Shown here in pieces: positions 44,253 to 53,996 of a stretch of DNA of 64,000 bases. This stretch comes from Paradesertivirga superstes (GTDB lineage Bacteria > Bacteroidota > Bacteroidia > Sphingobacteriales > Sphingobacteriaceae): the NCBI RefSeq assembly GCF_037622515.1, contig NZ_JBBJCN010000002.1, positions 62,001 to 126,000 of the forward strand, written 5' to 3'. The notes below the pieces were generated by a model, which ran no database searches, had not been told where the DNA came from, and was given only the letters and a program-made list of their open reading frames with translations. The translations under genes were made by a program, and so were the position numbers. Within the stretch, counting starts at the first letter, position 1; each line of letters opens with the position of its first letter.

Positions 44253-45038
44253 ATGAACAGAATTAATCAACTTTTCGAACAGAAAAAAGAAAACGTTTTA
44301 TCAATATATTTCACTGCAGGCTATCCTGATTTGAACAGCACTCTTGATATTGCGGAAGCACTTGAAAAGGCTGGGGCAGATTTTCTGGAAATCGGAATAC
44401 CTTACTCTGATCCCTTAGCAGATGGACCCGTCATTCAGAACAGTTCATTAAAATCGATTGAAAACGGGATGACACTTAAGGTTTTGTTCCAGCAGTTAAA
44501 AGATCTTAGGAAACGTGTTACCATACCGGTATTACTCATGGGATATGTTAACCCGATCCTTCAATACGGGGTTGAGAAATTCTGTACTTCATGTAAAGAA
44601 GTGGGTGTGGATGGAGTTATTGCTCCTGATCTCCCTATGTATGAATATGAGGAAATGTATAAACAATCCTTTAAAGACAATAACCTAAGCAATGTATTTC
44701 TTATCACGCCTCAAACTTCTGATGAGCGTATTCATAAAATAGATGAGCTGACCGATGGCTTTATCTACTTACTCTCATCGTCCTCAACCACAGGAAAGCA
44801 TCTTGCTCTTACCGATGTGACAGAAGAGTATTTTACACGGTTAAAAGGAATGAATTTAAAAAATCCTACTATGATAGGCTTTGGTATTTCAGACTATAAT
44901 AGCTTTAGCAAAGCAAGCCAATTTGCTAATGGCGCTATTGTAGGGAGCGCGTTTGTTAAATTACTGGGCGATGAATCATATATGGAGAAAATCCCTGAGT
45001 TTATCGGCAATTTGAAAACCCAGAAGCAATTGGCATAA
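44253..45038 (+). CDS. trpA: Tryptophan synthase alpha chain
   Basis: The alpha subunit cleaves indole-3-glycerol phosphate to indole, which is channelled to TrpB. The 261 residues include the catalytic Glu46 and Asp57 (LEIGIPYSDPLADGP), PVLLMGYVNPILQYG, GVIAPDLPMYE and the phosphate-binding GFGIS and GSAFVK loops. It is the last gene of the operon and is followed at once by a strong terminator. The enzyme that makes its substrate, TrpC, is not encoded in the window. Confidence 0.97.
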   Translation: MNRINQLFEQKKENVLSIYFTAGYPDLNSTLDIAEALEKAGADFLEIGIPYSDPLADGPVIQNSSLKSIENGMTLKVLFQQLKDLRKRVTIPVLLMGYVNPILQYGVEKFCTSCKEVGVDGVIAPDLPMYEYEEMYKQSFKDNNLSNVFLITPQTSDERIHKIDELTDGFIYLLSSSSTTGKHLALTDVTEEYFTRLKGMNLKNPTMIGFGISDYNSFSKASQFANGAIVGSAFVKLLGDESYMEKIPEFIGNLKTQKQLA

Positions 45039-45045
45039 CCGCGAC

Positions 45046-45085
45046 AAGTATCCTGCGCCAGCATGCGAGCAGGATACTTTTATTT
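45046..45085 (+). terminator. Terminator of the trp operon
   Basis: AAGTATCCTGC (45046-45056) and GCAGGATACTT (45069-45079) form a perfect 11-base stem with a 12-base loop, followed by TTATTTCTTTT. It begins 8 bases after the trpA stop codon. Confidence 0.88.
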
Positions 45086-45113
45086 CTTTTTAATATTTTT
45101 ATAAAACGGGCAA

Positions 45114-45889
45114 TTAAGCCTTCCAGTACAACAAAGATTCTACAGCATCTAATCCAAATACAGGTATTTTTAGTCTGGTTAATACTTCGTTCCTCTCTTC
45201 AAAAGAATTGCATATAAAAATCGAGTTTCTGAATTTCATAAAGTCACTTTTTTTCAAAGACTCTTCTAAATGAACTATTTCGTCGAAGATGAAACTGCTT
45301 ATAGCAAACCGATTAAGAGTTTCGGTAATATTGAAATTATGTTTAGTTATTAAAATTATTTTTTTGTCTGAAATTTTTGCTTTGATATAGAAATTTCATC
45401 AAGGTGGTGTTAACCTTATCGTCAACAATAATGGTATCATCAAGATCAACATAAACATATTCATATTCTATATTAAGGATAAATCTGGCAAATAAAGCAC
45501 GATCAATCTCTGCTTCAAATTCGTTTTGTAAAACACTTACATCACAGCCCATTCTGTCTAGTAAACTTAAGAGAATGAAGTTTACACCGGTAATCCTGAA
45601 CAGAGCATGGTTCTGGCAACTCTGGGAGAGATTTCCATAAGTACCATTTCTCCGTTTGCCCGCTCTTTTACCTGGAAAAACCATACTCCGCGAAGGACAA
45701 TGTATTGTTTATAATCGCAGCTATCTTTTGAAATTGCGGGTTTTTAACCTTTATAGAATTAACGCTAATGCCATTAGAAATCCGCCTGCGAACCCTTCCC
45801 TCGGAAAATAATAATTTACCATCTTTATTTGTAAAACAGTCGATGGTATACTCCTTACCGGGCAAGTATTCTAAGGCGAGTACTCTAAA
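45114..45889 (-). pseudogene. Broken ATP-grasp / HAD-like gene
   Basis: Reading right to left on the minus strand, three frames together give one protein. First ALEYLPGKEYTIDCFTNKDG and RRRISNGISVNSI (ATP-grasp, until about 45672), then FFQVKERANGEMVLMEISPR in a second frame, then ALFRITGVNFILL and YVYVDLDDTIIV (HAD motif I with DLDDT) in a third, and finally IILITKHNFNITETLNRF and PVFGLDAVESLLYWKA in another. Breaks lie near 45672, 45605 and 45390. The N-terminal ATP-grasp part is missing; the relic directly abuts the stop of the neighbouring GIN gene. The intact gene was probably a small-molecule ligase with an HAD partner domain. Confidence 0.82.
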
Positions 45890-46504
45890 CTAACTTCTTA
45901 TCCCCCCTTTGTGGTTTTGAATAGTGGTTTTCTCTCCGTCAAGCGTAACATATAGTTTAGCTCTGCCCGATAAATTATACGAATCATTTAATTTAAAATC
46001 CGTCGCATCCAGTTTACTGTTTCCTTCAATAGATATCAGTTGATTTTTCGAACTACCCGATAATTTTATAGCAGCCGAATTTTGAACATCCATACGCAAA
46101 TCCCATACATCCAGGCTGATTTTTGCAGTGGACCTGTCGTTCAGACTGATTATCATTTCATCCGATTTCAATGTATTTAAAGAATGTACAACTGCATTAC
46201 CAAAAGTTTCTATCGATGATAAATCTGTAACTGCTAAAACAACTTTTAGTTGCTCTTTTGAATGAGATGAGATATTTAGCTGGTTGTCCGCAAAAGTTAT
46301 TTGGACGTCCGAAACTGTATTATAAACGCTATAGCTTTCTGATTCGGCCTGTATTAAACATACTTCAACATTTCCAGTAATGTGTACTTTATTCACACCG
46401 CTTATAGCTGTTGTAATGATTGATGCATTAGCAAATTGAGTGCTGGCGATGATAGCGATTACAGCAACTATTACTGTAAAGGTTTTTGTAAGTTTTGTTT
46501 TCAT
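45890..46504 (-). CDS. GIN-domain (DUF2807-like) secreted protein
   Basis: This 204-residue protein has a signal peptide (about 1-27, ANAS) and a single beta-helical GIN/DUF2807-type domain. The repeating strands include KVHITGNVEVCLIQ, SSIETFGNAVVHSL and YNLSGRAKLYVTLDGEK. Members are periplasmic or outer-membrane-associated, of uncertain function. It ends exactly where the ATP-grasp relic begins; the next codon after its stop continues in the frame of that relic. Confidence 0.8.
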   Translation of the reverse strand: MKTKLTKTFTVIVAVIAIIASTQFANASIITTAISGVNKVHITGNVEVCLIQAESESYSVYNTVSDVQITFADNQLNISSHSKEQLKVVLAVTDLSSIETFGNAVVHSLNTLKSDEMIISLNDRSTAKISLDVWDLRMDVQNSAAIKLSGSSKNQLISIEGNSKLDATDFKLNDSYNLSGRAKLYVTLDGEKTTIQNHKGGIRS

Positions 46505-46709
46505 GTTTTTTCTCTGTTTACTTAATAGACTTTAATAGCAGAGAAAGTTTAATGCCTTATTTGTAATATAGGCTAACACTGATGATAAGTATACCAATCA
46601 TGTTAATAAAGCGACATGAAAATTCTATTTTGTATTTTTATCAGGGTCTGTAGGTTTCTAAACATATCAAAACCACCTTTAGTGGCCCCAAATTTGATCG
46701 GATGCAGTT

Positions 46710-47963
46710 ATGGATGAATATATCCTGTTAATCACACTTATTGGGGTTGCGGCCTTTGGCATGGCATGGATGCCAGCCATTACTAAACTTACCGGAATTT
46801 CGTATGCCATCATTTATGTACTTGCCGGAATTGCTGTATTTGCTATTGTGCCCGGATGGCTGCCCGTTCCGGATGTAAAAAAGAATGAGGAGCTCGTGGT
46901 TCGCTTATCCGAAATGGTAGTGATTATATCCTTAATGGGCACAGGCATTAAAATAGACCGTGCATTTTCTTTTAAAAACTGGTCATCTCCTATCAGACTG
47001 GTATCTATAGCAATGCTGCTTTGCATCGCTTTAGCAACCCTTTTAGGCTATACCCTGCTAGGCTTTGATATTGCGTCTGCTTTATTGCTTGGAGCAGCAC
47101 TTGCTCCAACAGACCCTGTATTGGCATCGGATGTTCAGGTGGGGCCACCCAACGCGGGAAAAAAATCTGAAACCAAATTTTCACTTACGGCCGAAGCAGG
47201 ATTGAATGATGGCATGGCTTTTCCATTTACCTGGCTGGCAATCACATTAAGCAGTATAGCGCATGGGCACATCGGAAACGACGGTTTGTGGTCGTGGTTT
47301 GGATATCATTTCCTTTACAAATTAATTTTTGGAGCCGCTGTAGGATACCTTGCCGGGAGACTGGTGGGCTATTTAGTTTTCAGGCTGGGAGAAAAGTATT
47401 CCGTTCTTAAAACCAGGGATGGCTTTCTGGCCGTCTCCCTTACCTTAATGGTGTATGGATTTACTGAGTTAATACATGCTTATGGTTTTATCGCTGTTTT
47501 TATTTGCGCCATAACCTTTCGGCACTTTGAGAAAAAGCATGATTATCATGATGATCTGCACTCTTTTACCGACCAGGCTGAGCGATTGCTGGTTGCCGTT
47601 GTACTTATTTTATTTGGCGGAAGTTTAGCGAGCGGAGTTTTGGAAGCGCTGACTCTAAAAATGGCTTTATTTACTGTAATGCTGGTATTTATAATTAGAC
47701 CTATAGCGGCCTATGCCAGTATTTTCAGTTCTGAAATTCATATAAAAGAGAAATTCGCGATAAGCTTTTTTGGAATCCGGGGAATCGGTTCTATTTTCTA
47801 TCTTGCTTTTGCTTTCAGGCAAATCCCTTTTCTTCACGAAAAAGAATTGTGGGCTATTGTTGCTTTTACGATCCTGATATCAGTACTTATCCATGGTATC
47901 ACCGCTACCCCGGTAATGATCCATTTGGATAAAAAGATCCCCAGGGAGGAAGTTCCTGAGTAA
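46710..47963 (+). CDS. Cation:proton antiporter (CPA1/NhaP type)
   Basis: The 417-residue membrane protein has about 12 transmembrane segments. Family landmarks are LGAALAPTDPVLASDVQVGPP (near 129-149, with TDP-type discontinuous helix) and AEAGLNDGMAFPFTWLAI (near 162-179; the ND pair is the ion-binding site), plus FFGIRGIGSIFYLAF in the second half. It should exchange Na+ or K+ for protons in pH and salt homeostasis. No cytoplasmic regulatory domain is present. It is convergent with recQ, with 15 bases between stops. Confidence 0.92.
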   Translation: MDEYILLITLIGVAAFGMAWMPAITKLTGISYAIIYVLAGIAVFAIVPGWLPVPDVKKNEELVVRLSEMVVIISLMGTGIKIDRAFSFKNWSSPIRLVSIAMLLCIALATLLGYTLLGFDIASALLLGAALAPTDPVLASDVQVGPPNAGKKSETKFSLTAEAGLNDGMAFPFTWLAITLSSIAHGHIGNDGLWSWFGYHFLYKLIFGAAVGYLAGRLVGYLVFRLGEKYSVLKTRDGFLAVSLTLMVYGFTELIHAYGFIAVFICAITFRHFEKKHDYHDDLHSFTDQAERLLVAVVLILFGGSLASGVLEALTLKMALFTVMLVFIIRPIAAYASIFSSEIHIKEKFAISFFGIRGIGSIFYLAFAFRQIPFLHEKELWAIVAFTILISVLIHGITATPVMIHLDKKIPREEVPE

Positions 47964-47978
47964 GAGATTTTAGGTTAA

Positions 47979-49871
47979 TTAAATGTAATACTTCTCTCCA
48001 TCCGTCTTTATTTTTCCTGCATCCAGCATAATTCTTAAGCCTTCAATCCTCTCCTTTTCATTTCCTGAATGAACTGAAGAGATCAATTCATCTAAAGTAA
48101 AATGCTTTTCGGAGAGCCTTTCCATCATCTCAAAAGCTATACGCTCAAAAACAAAACTTTTTTCAGCGGCACGTTTTTCTTCAATACACACATCACATAC
48201 CCCGCACTTCTCAACCTGTTTTTCATCGAAATATTCTAATAATAACTTACTGCGGCATTTATTTGATTCTGCATACTCAATTACAGATTCCACCTGTTTC
48301 TGCATGATGATCTTCCTTTGAGCTATGTATTTGGTATCAATAAACAAGTTCGGACTATCCAGCCGGCCCTTCAAATAGTGTATCTGAGGTTTGTCTGTTT
48401 GTTTAAGGTAGCCAAGCAGTTCAAGCTCTTCTAATTTTTCTAAGGTTTTAACAACCTGTTGGGTACTTAAATTCGTTCTTCGGGCCAGGTCGCTTTCACG
48501 TATCTGAGAATATTGTTCGAAGAGTCCACCGTAAGAACGAAGCAATATTTTCACAAACGAATCATATTGTGAATATTCGATCTGGAACCGATACAGCTCC
48601 TCCGATCCAACGTTAATTTTGACCCGCGACGGTAGGTATACACTTTCGCTTAAAGCGATGTATCCGTCGTGTTCTAAAAATTTTAAAGCGTTTAAGGTTT
48701 TAATTGCGTCCAGTTTAAAGCGCGAACAAAAATTTCCAATGTCAAATTCTAAGGTCAGGCCCTCCCCTGCACCGTAAGCCAGCTGAAAATAATTACCCAG
48801 CGAATGGTACACCTGTTTTATTTCTTCCAGAGAAGGAAAGCTCAGACTAAACTTTTTCTCCAGAGCGATTTTATCGGAAGTATTATAAAGCAATACTGCA
48901 AAAGCTTTCCTTTCATCACGGCCAGCCCGTCCTGCTTCCTGGTAATACGCTTCAAGGCTTTCGGGTAAATCCAGATGGACCACAAACCGAACATCGGCTT
49001 TATCAATTCCCATCCCAAAAGCATTGGTAGCTACAATTACCCGTATTTCACCTTTTTTCCAGGCTTCCTGTTTATCCGAACGGACGGGTGTTGTTAAACC
49101 GGCATGATAAAAATCGCTGCTTATTCCTTCGCGGTTAAGTAGTTTAGCAATTTCCTGGGTTGCCCGCCTGTTTCTTACATAAACGATACCTGTGCCTTTA
49201 ACTTTTCTGGCTATCGTGATAAGCTTTCTGAATTTATTTTCTTCCGTTGCAACGATGTAGCTTAAATTCTTACGTTCAAAGCTTTTCCTGAAAACATTCC
49301 TGGTTTTAAATCCTAACTTTTCCTGTATATCTTCAATAACAGTCTCTGTGGCGGTAGCAGTTAATGCTAAAATCGGGACATCAGGATGTAAATCGCGTAA
49401 AGCTGCTAATTGCAAATATGGCGGCCTGAAATCATATCCCCATTGCGAAATACAATGCGCCTCATCAATTGCGAAAAGGTTTACGTTCATATACTTGATC
49501 CGCTCCCGGACCAGATCAGACATTAACCTTTCGGGTGATACATATAAAAACTTGATTTGCCCGTAAACACAGTTATCCAGCATAATATCCACTTCACGCT
49601 TCCCCATTCCTGAAACAATGGAAACAGCTTCAATACCTTTCGCTTTCAAATTCTCTACCTGATCTTTCATCAGCGCGATTAGAGGAGAAACAACAATACA
49701 GATACCTGGCTTCACCATGGCCGGAACCTGGAAACAAACCGACTTTCCGCCACCGGTAGGTAAAAGTGCCAGCGTATCTTTGCCCTCTAAAACAGACTGG
49801 ATTATTTCTTCCTGCAGGGAGCGAAAAGAATCGAAGTTCCAATACTTTTTAAGGACCTGGTAAATTGTCAT
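47979..49871 (-). CDS. recQ: ATP-dependent DNA helicase RecQ
   Basis: This 3'-5' DNA helicase acts in recombination and fork repair. The 630 residues hold helicase motifs I (LPTGGGKS, near 37-44), II (DEAH, near 138), III (LTATAT), V and VI (QEAGRAGRDE). A RecQ-specific Zn-binding domain follows (CRSKLLLEYF...CGVCDVC, near 525-550) with a winged helix before it. No C-terminal HRDC domain is recognisable, making this a shorter RecQ of a type common in Bacteroidota, possibly one of several paralogues in the genome. Confidence 0.94.
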   Translation of the reverse strand: MTIYQVLKKYWNFDSFRSLQEEIIQSVLEGKDTLALLPTGGGKSVCFQVPAMVKPGICIVVSPLIALMKDQVENLKAKGIEAVSIVSGMGKREVDIMLDNCVYGQIKFLYVSPERLMSDLVRERIKYMNVNLFAIDEAHCISQWGYDFRPPYLQLAALRDLHPDVPILALTATATETVIEDIQEKLGFKTRNVFRKSFERKNLSYIVATEENKFRKLITIARKVKGTGIVYVRNRRATQEIAKLLNREGISSDFYHAGLTTPVRSDKQEAWKKGEIRVIVATNAFGMGIDKADVRFVVHLDLPESLEAYYQEAGRAGRDERKAFAVLLYNTSDKIALEKKFSLSFPSLEEIKQVYHSLGNYFQLAYGAGEGLTLEFDIGNFCSRFKLDAIKTLNALKFLEHDGYIALSESVYLPSRVKINVGSEELYRFQIEYSQYDSFVKILLRSYGGLFEQYSQIRESDLARRTNLSTQQVVKTLEKLEELELLGYLKQTDKPQIHYLKGRLDSPNLFIDTKYIAQRKIIMQKQVESVIEYAESNKCRSKLLLEYFDEKQVEKCGVCDVCIEEKRAAEKSFVFERIAFEMMERLSEKHFTLDELISSVHSGNEKERIEGLRIMLDAGKIKTDGEKYYI

Positions 49872-49938
49872 TGGGTCAAAGCTAATAATCCTATCATAAT
49901 AATTACTCCAAAACCTAGTTCATAAATCAACAGAACGA

Positions 49939-49946
49939 TATATTTG
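49939..49946 (+). promoter_or_regulatory. -7 box before the TolB/amidohydrolase gene
   Basis: TATATTTG matches TAnnTTTG. The GTG at 49946 that could extend the next ORF overlaps this box, which supports the ATG at 49964 as the real start. No clear TTG partner is seen about 20 bases upstream. Confidence 0.4.
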
Positions 49947-49963
49947 TGTCCATATCCAGAAGA

Positions 49964-52900
49964 ATGAATAAAGTTTGCGCCATATTAATAGCCCTGTTTG
50001 TAAATACCGCATATAGTCAATCAAAATCTGAGACGCCCAAATGGAACGTTGAAAAACCCACCGGCCCCACAAAATCCATCTCCTTTACAACGGATGAAGG
50101 CACCTGGATGAACCTTGATGTTAGTCCCGACGGGAAGGAAATAGTGTTCGATCTTTTAGGCGATATCTATAAAATGCCAATAGCAGGCGGAAAGGCAGCA
50201 ATTCTTGCTGGCGGTTCGGCTTTTGAAGTTCAGCCACGGTTTAGTTTTAACGGCAAAATGATTTCTTTTACCAGCGATAAGGATGGCGGCGATAATATAT
50301 GGATTATGAACTCTGACGGTTCAAACAAGCGCCAGGTTACTAAAGAGAACTTTCGTTTGCTGAATAATGCTGTTTGGACACCCGACAATCAATATTTAAT
50401 AGCCCGCAAACACTTCACAAGCACCCGCTCTTTAGGTGCAGGCGAAATGTGGATGTACCATTTTTCGGGTGGTGAAGGTATACAGCTCACTAAAAAGAAA
50501 AATGATCAGCAGGATGCCGGTGAACCGGAGGTTTCCCCGGATGGGAAATACCTTTATTTTAGTGAAGATGTAAGTCAGGGACCTTTCTTTCAATACAACA
50601 AGGACCCCAATGGAGAAATCTATTCTATAAAGAGATTAAACCGTGAAACCGGCGATATCGAAACCGTTGCGGGAGGGCAAGGCGGCGCGGCAAGGCCACG
50701 GATTTCGCCCGATGGCCAGTTAATGGCCTTTGTAAAACGCGTGCGGTTGAAGTCTGCGCTTTTTGTACAGGACCTGGCAACCGGGGAAGAGTGGTCCGTA
50801 TATGAAGATCTCTCCCATGATCAGCAGGAAGCATGGGCAATATTCGGAGTTTATCCAACCTTCGCCTGGACACCAGATAGCAAAAACATCATTTTTTATG
50901 CAAAAGGAAAAATCAGACAACTTAATATCAATACGCAGGAAACTTCCGTAATCCCATTTGAAGTTAACGCCAATCACACCATTGCCGAAGCTGTTCAATT
51001 TAAGCACAATGTTTTCACTGAAGAGTTTGATTCTAAAATGATCCGCCAGTTAACCACTTCACCTGATGGAAAAAAAGTAGCATTTAATGCCGCCGGATAT
51101 ATTTATATGAAAGATCTGCCAAATGGAAAGCCAGAGCGCTTAACCGATGGAACAGACTTCGAATTCGAACCCGAATTTAGCCCGGATGGTAAATTTCTGG
51201 TGTATGTTTCATGGAGCGACGATAATAAGGCTTCAATAAATAAGATTGAAATAAAGAGCCAGAAAACAACCCGCTTAACCACAGAGAAAGGGTTTTATTA
51301 TTCTCCAAAGTTTTCTAACAAGGGCGATAAGGTGGTTTATCGTAAAGGGAGTGGCAACAATACTCTTGGTTTTGCTTTCGGGAAAAATCCTGGAATCTAT
51401 ATCGTGTCCTCAAATGGCGGCACCCCGTTAAAAATATCCGATAGCGGAATTCGTCCGGTGTTTGGAAATAGCGATACGCGCATTTATTTTCAAGCGTCTG
51501 AAGCTGGAAAAAAAGAGTTTAAAAGCATGGATATTAATGGAGGGTCATTGCGGAGGCATTATACTTCGCAGTATGCCAATCAGTTCGTTCCAAGTCCGGA
51601 TGGTAAATGGCTAGCATTTACAGAGTTATTCAATGCGTACATTACCCCTTTGGTGAACTCCAGTAACTCTCTGGATTTATCATCAACAAACAAATCCTTA
51701 CCCCTAACCAAAGTCACCCGGGATGCAGGCATATCCCTGCACTGGAGCCGCGATAGTAAAAAGCTGAACTGGACACAGGGACCTGAGTACTTTTCAAGGG
51801 AAATAAAAAACTCTTTCACTTTCGTGGATGGAGCATCGTCTACCCTTCCCGCCATTGACAGTACAGGCATTCAAATAGGATTGAAGCTTAAATCCGACAT
51901 CCCGAAAGGGAAAATTGCCATTACAAACGCCAGGATCATAACGATGAAAGGAGATGAAGTAATTCAAGAGGGCACCATCGTTATTGATCAAAACAAGATT
52001 GTTGAAGTAGGCCCAACAAATCAGGTGAAAGTTCCGGAAAATGCTCAGGTTATTAATGCCACCGGACAAACAATAATGCCGGGCATTATTGACGTGCACG
52101 CCCATTTACCCGTTAGTCCGGACGGAATCTCTCCGCAGCAGGATTGGTCATATTTCGCTAATCTGGCTTATGGGGTAACCACTTCGCATGATCCCTCCAG
52201 TAATACTGAAATGGTTTTCAGTCAGTCGGAGATGCTTAAAGCAGGAAGAATGGTCGGGCCCCGTCTTTTTTCTACCGGGACTATATTATACGGCGCCGAT
52301 GGCGATTTCAAAGCGGTTACGAATAGTTATGAAGACGCAAAATCGCATCTGCGGAGAATGAAATCGGTTGGAGCCTTCACGGTTAAATCATACAACCAGC
52401 CTCGTCGCGATCAAAGGCAGCAGATAATTCAGGCAGGCAGGGAGTTAAAAATGGAAGTAGTACCAGAAGGCGGTTCGACCTATTTCCACAATATGTCGAT
52501 GATTCTCGACGGACATACCAGCATTGAGCATAACATTCCAACGGTGCCCATTTATAAAGATGTAAAATCGTTATGGAACGCAAGTAAAACCTCATATACC
52601 CCAACATTGATCGTTAGTTACGGATCCCAATCTGGAGAAAATTTTTGGTATGACCGTACCAATGTTTGGGAAAATGAACGGCTGCTTAATTTTACACCGC
52701 GTTCTATAATTGATAGCCGCTCACGCCGCAGAACTACGGCCGAATTTGGAGACTACGGGCATATTGAAGTAGCCAAAGCAACCAGGCAGTTGGCAGATGG
52801 AGGCACCAGGATCAATCTTGGTTCTCACGGACAAATACAGGGACTTGGCGCCCATTGGGAACTTTGGATGCTTACACAGGGCGGAATGTCGCCTTTACAG

Positions 52901-53206
52901 GCAATAAGAAGTGCAACCTTAAATGGAGCCCAGCATTTAGGTATTGACAGAGAGCTTGGATCTCTTGAACCGGGTAAACTCGCTGATTTAATTATACTTG
53001 ACGAAAATCCATTAAATGATATCCGTAATTCTGAAAAAATAAAATATGTGATGGTTAACGGACGCCTGTACGACGCTGAAACAATGAATGAATATAATAC
53101 AGCTAAACAGCGCGGAAAATTTTGGTGGCAAACCTCAAGAGGAGAAAGCTTTGGATTATCTACTAATACAGAGACCCATGTCTTTGGAATTCCAGATTGT
53201 GACTAA
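49964..53206 (+). CDS. Exported amidohydrolase with TolB-like beta-propeller
   Basis: The 1080-residue protein has a signal peptide (about 1-18, AYSQ). Its N-terminal half holds WD40/PD40-type repeats of a TolB-like propeller (for example FEVQPRFSFNGKMISFTSDK, PRISPDGQLMAFVK, EFSPDGKFLVYVSW). The C-terminal half is a metal-dependent amidohydrolase. It shows the HxH motif GIIDVHAHLP (near 705), further His residues in the SIEHNIPTV region, GSHGQIQGLG and the ending LEPGKLADLIILDENPL. The substrate is unknown; dipeptides and cyclic amides are usual for such domains. It acts outside the cytoplasm. I chose the ATG at 49964 over the GTG at 49946. Confidence 0.9.
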   Translation: MNKVCAILIALFVNTAYSQSKSETPKWNVEKPTGPTKSISFTTDEGTWMNLDVSPDGKEIVFDLLGDIYKMPIAGGKAAILAGGSAFEVQPRFSFNGKMISFTSDKDGGDNIWIMNSDGSNKRQVTKENFRLLNNAVWTPDNQYLIARKHFTSTRSLGAGEMWMYHFSGGEGIQLTKKKNDQQDAGEPEVSPDGKYLYFSEDVSQGPFFQYNKDPNGEIYSIKRLNRETGDIETVAGGQGGAARPRISPDGQLMAFVKRVRLKSALFVQDLATGEEWSVYEDLSHDQQEAWAIFGVYPTFAWTPDSKNIIFYAKGKIRQLNINTQETSVIPFEVNANHTIAEAVQFKHNVFTEEFDSKMIRQLTTSPDGKKVAFNAAGYIYMKDLPNGKPERLTDGTDFEFEPEFSPDGKFLVYVSWSDDNKASINKIEIKSQKTTRLTTEKGFYYSPKFSNKGDKVVYRKGSGNNTLGFAFGKNPGIYIVSSNGGTPLKISDSGIRPVFGNSDTRIYFQASEAGKKEFKSMDINGGSLRRHYTSQYANQFVPSPDGKWLAFTELFNAYITPLVNSSNSLDLSSTNKSLPLTKVTRDAGISLHWSRDSKKLNWTQGPEYFSREIKNSFTFVDGASSTLPAIDSTGIQIGLKLKSDIPKGKIAITNARIITMKGDEVIQEGTIVIDQNKIVEVGPTNQVKVPENAQVINATGQTIMPGIIDVHAHLPVSPDGISPQQDWSYFANLAYGVTTSHDPSSNTEMVFSQSEMLKAGRMVGPRLFSTGTILYGADGDFKAVTNSYEDAKSHLRRMKSVGAFTVKSYNQPRRDQRQQIIQAGRELKMEVVPEGGSTYFHNMSMILDGHTSIEHNIPTVPIYKDVKSLWNASKTSYTPTLIVSYGSQSGENFWYDRTNVWENERLLNFTPRSIIDSRSRRRTTAEFGDYGHIEVAKATRQLADGGTRINLGSHGQIQGLGAHWELWMLTQGGMSPLQAIRSATLNGAQHLGIDRELGSLEPGKLADLIILDENPLNDIRNSEKIKYVMVNGRLYDAETMNEYNTAKQRGKFWWQTSRGESFGLSTNTETHVFGIPDCD

Positions 53207-53344
53207 TCATCTATTCTGATTTGATAAGCAGTACGCGTTTGGCTTTTGAATGAAAACTGAATATTTTGATAATCTTGAAAAGAGTTTCAGGCGTTTCCGC
53301 TTGCAGAATGGGATTAATATCTTTAACATTATAAAAAATCAGTC

Positions 53345-53857
53345 ATGGAAGATGAAGTTCTTTTTATTGAACAGCAACGTTTTAGACAAATCTGGATTTG
53401 GATTATTTTGTTAGGTATCAATATTTATTTTATAGATAAAACCATCAGGCAGCTTATAATGCCCGAGCAATTAGAAGGCAAACTGATGAGTAATACCGGC
53501 CTTATTGTAACAACCCTAATTACATTATCAGTCACCTTATTTATAGCCTGCACACGGCTTGATACTACAATTAAGGACGATGGAATCTATGTGCGTTTTT
53601 TTCCACTCCATTTAAAGTTCAGAAAGTATTCCTGGGATAAGATATCTCAAGCGTTCGTAAGAAAATATGAACCTATTTCAGAATACGGCGGCTGGGGTTA
53701 CCGGCTTGGATTATTTGGAAAAGGCAGGGCATTTAACATCTCAGGAAACCAGGGTATTCAGCTTATTTTTACAGATGGTGCAAAACTTTTAATCGGAACT
53801 AACCGACCCGCTGAAGCAAAAGAAGCGCTTGACCATATCAGTATTTTAAAGCAATAG
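53345..53857 (+). CDS. Small membrane protein of unknown function
   Basis: The 170-residue protein has two hydrophobic segments (about 15-33 and 52-70) followed by a soluble beta-rich part (about 80-168) with YSWDKISQAFVRKYEP and YRLGLFGKGRAFNISGNQG. This arrangement resembles bacterial PH-like domain membrane proteins. No precise family is assigned and the function is unknown. It stands alone, 138 bases after the amidohydrolase gene and upstream of tRNA-Lys. Confidence 0.7.
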   Translation: MEDEVLFIEQQRFRQIWIWIILLGINIYFIDKTIRQLIMPEQLEGKLMSNTGLIVTTLITLSVTLFIACTRLDTTIKDDGIYVRFFPLHLKFRKYSWDKISQAFVRKYEPISEYGGWGYRLGLFGKGRAFNISGNQGIQLIFTDGAKLLIGTNRPAEAKEALDHISILKQ

Positions 53858-53996
53858 AAATTTAAATTCTCAACCCGAAATAATTATTCATCCGGAGGTC
53901 AGATTTCTCTAAAAACATTCCCTTGCCTGATTGGAATAAGTATTTCCCGAAAGTTTGCCTGCAAAGCTTGAACATTAAGAGAATTACTATTAATTC

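Noticed and set aside
45668..45865. Treating the 65-codon and 113-codon frames as two separate small genes
   Set aside because: Both are pieces of one ATP-grasp/HAD protein split by frameshifts, and the first begins with TTG in mid-domain.
50625..51007. Minus-strand frames inside the amidohydrolase gene
   Set aside because: They are shadows of a long, well-supported coding sequence.
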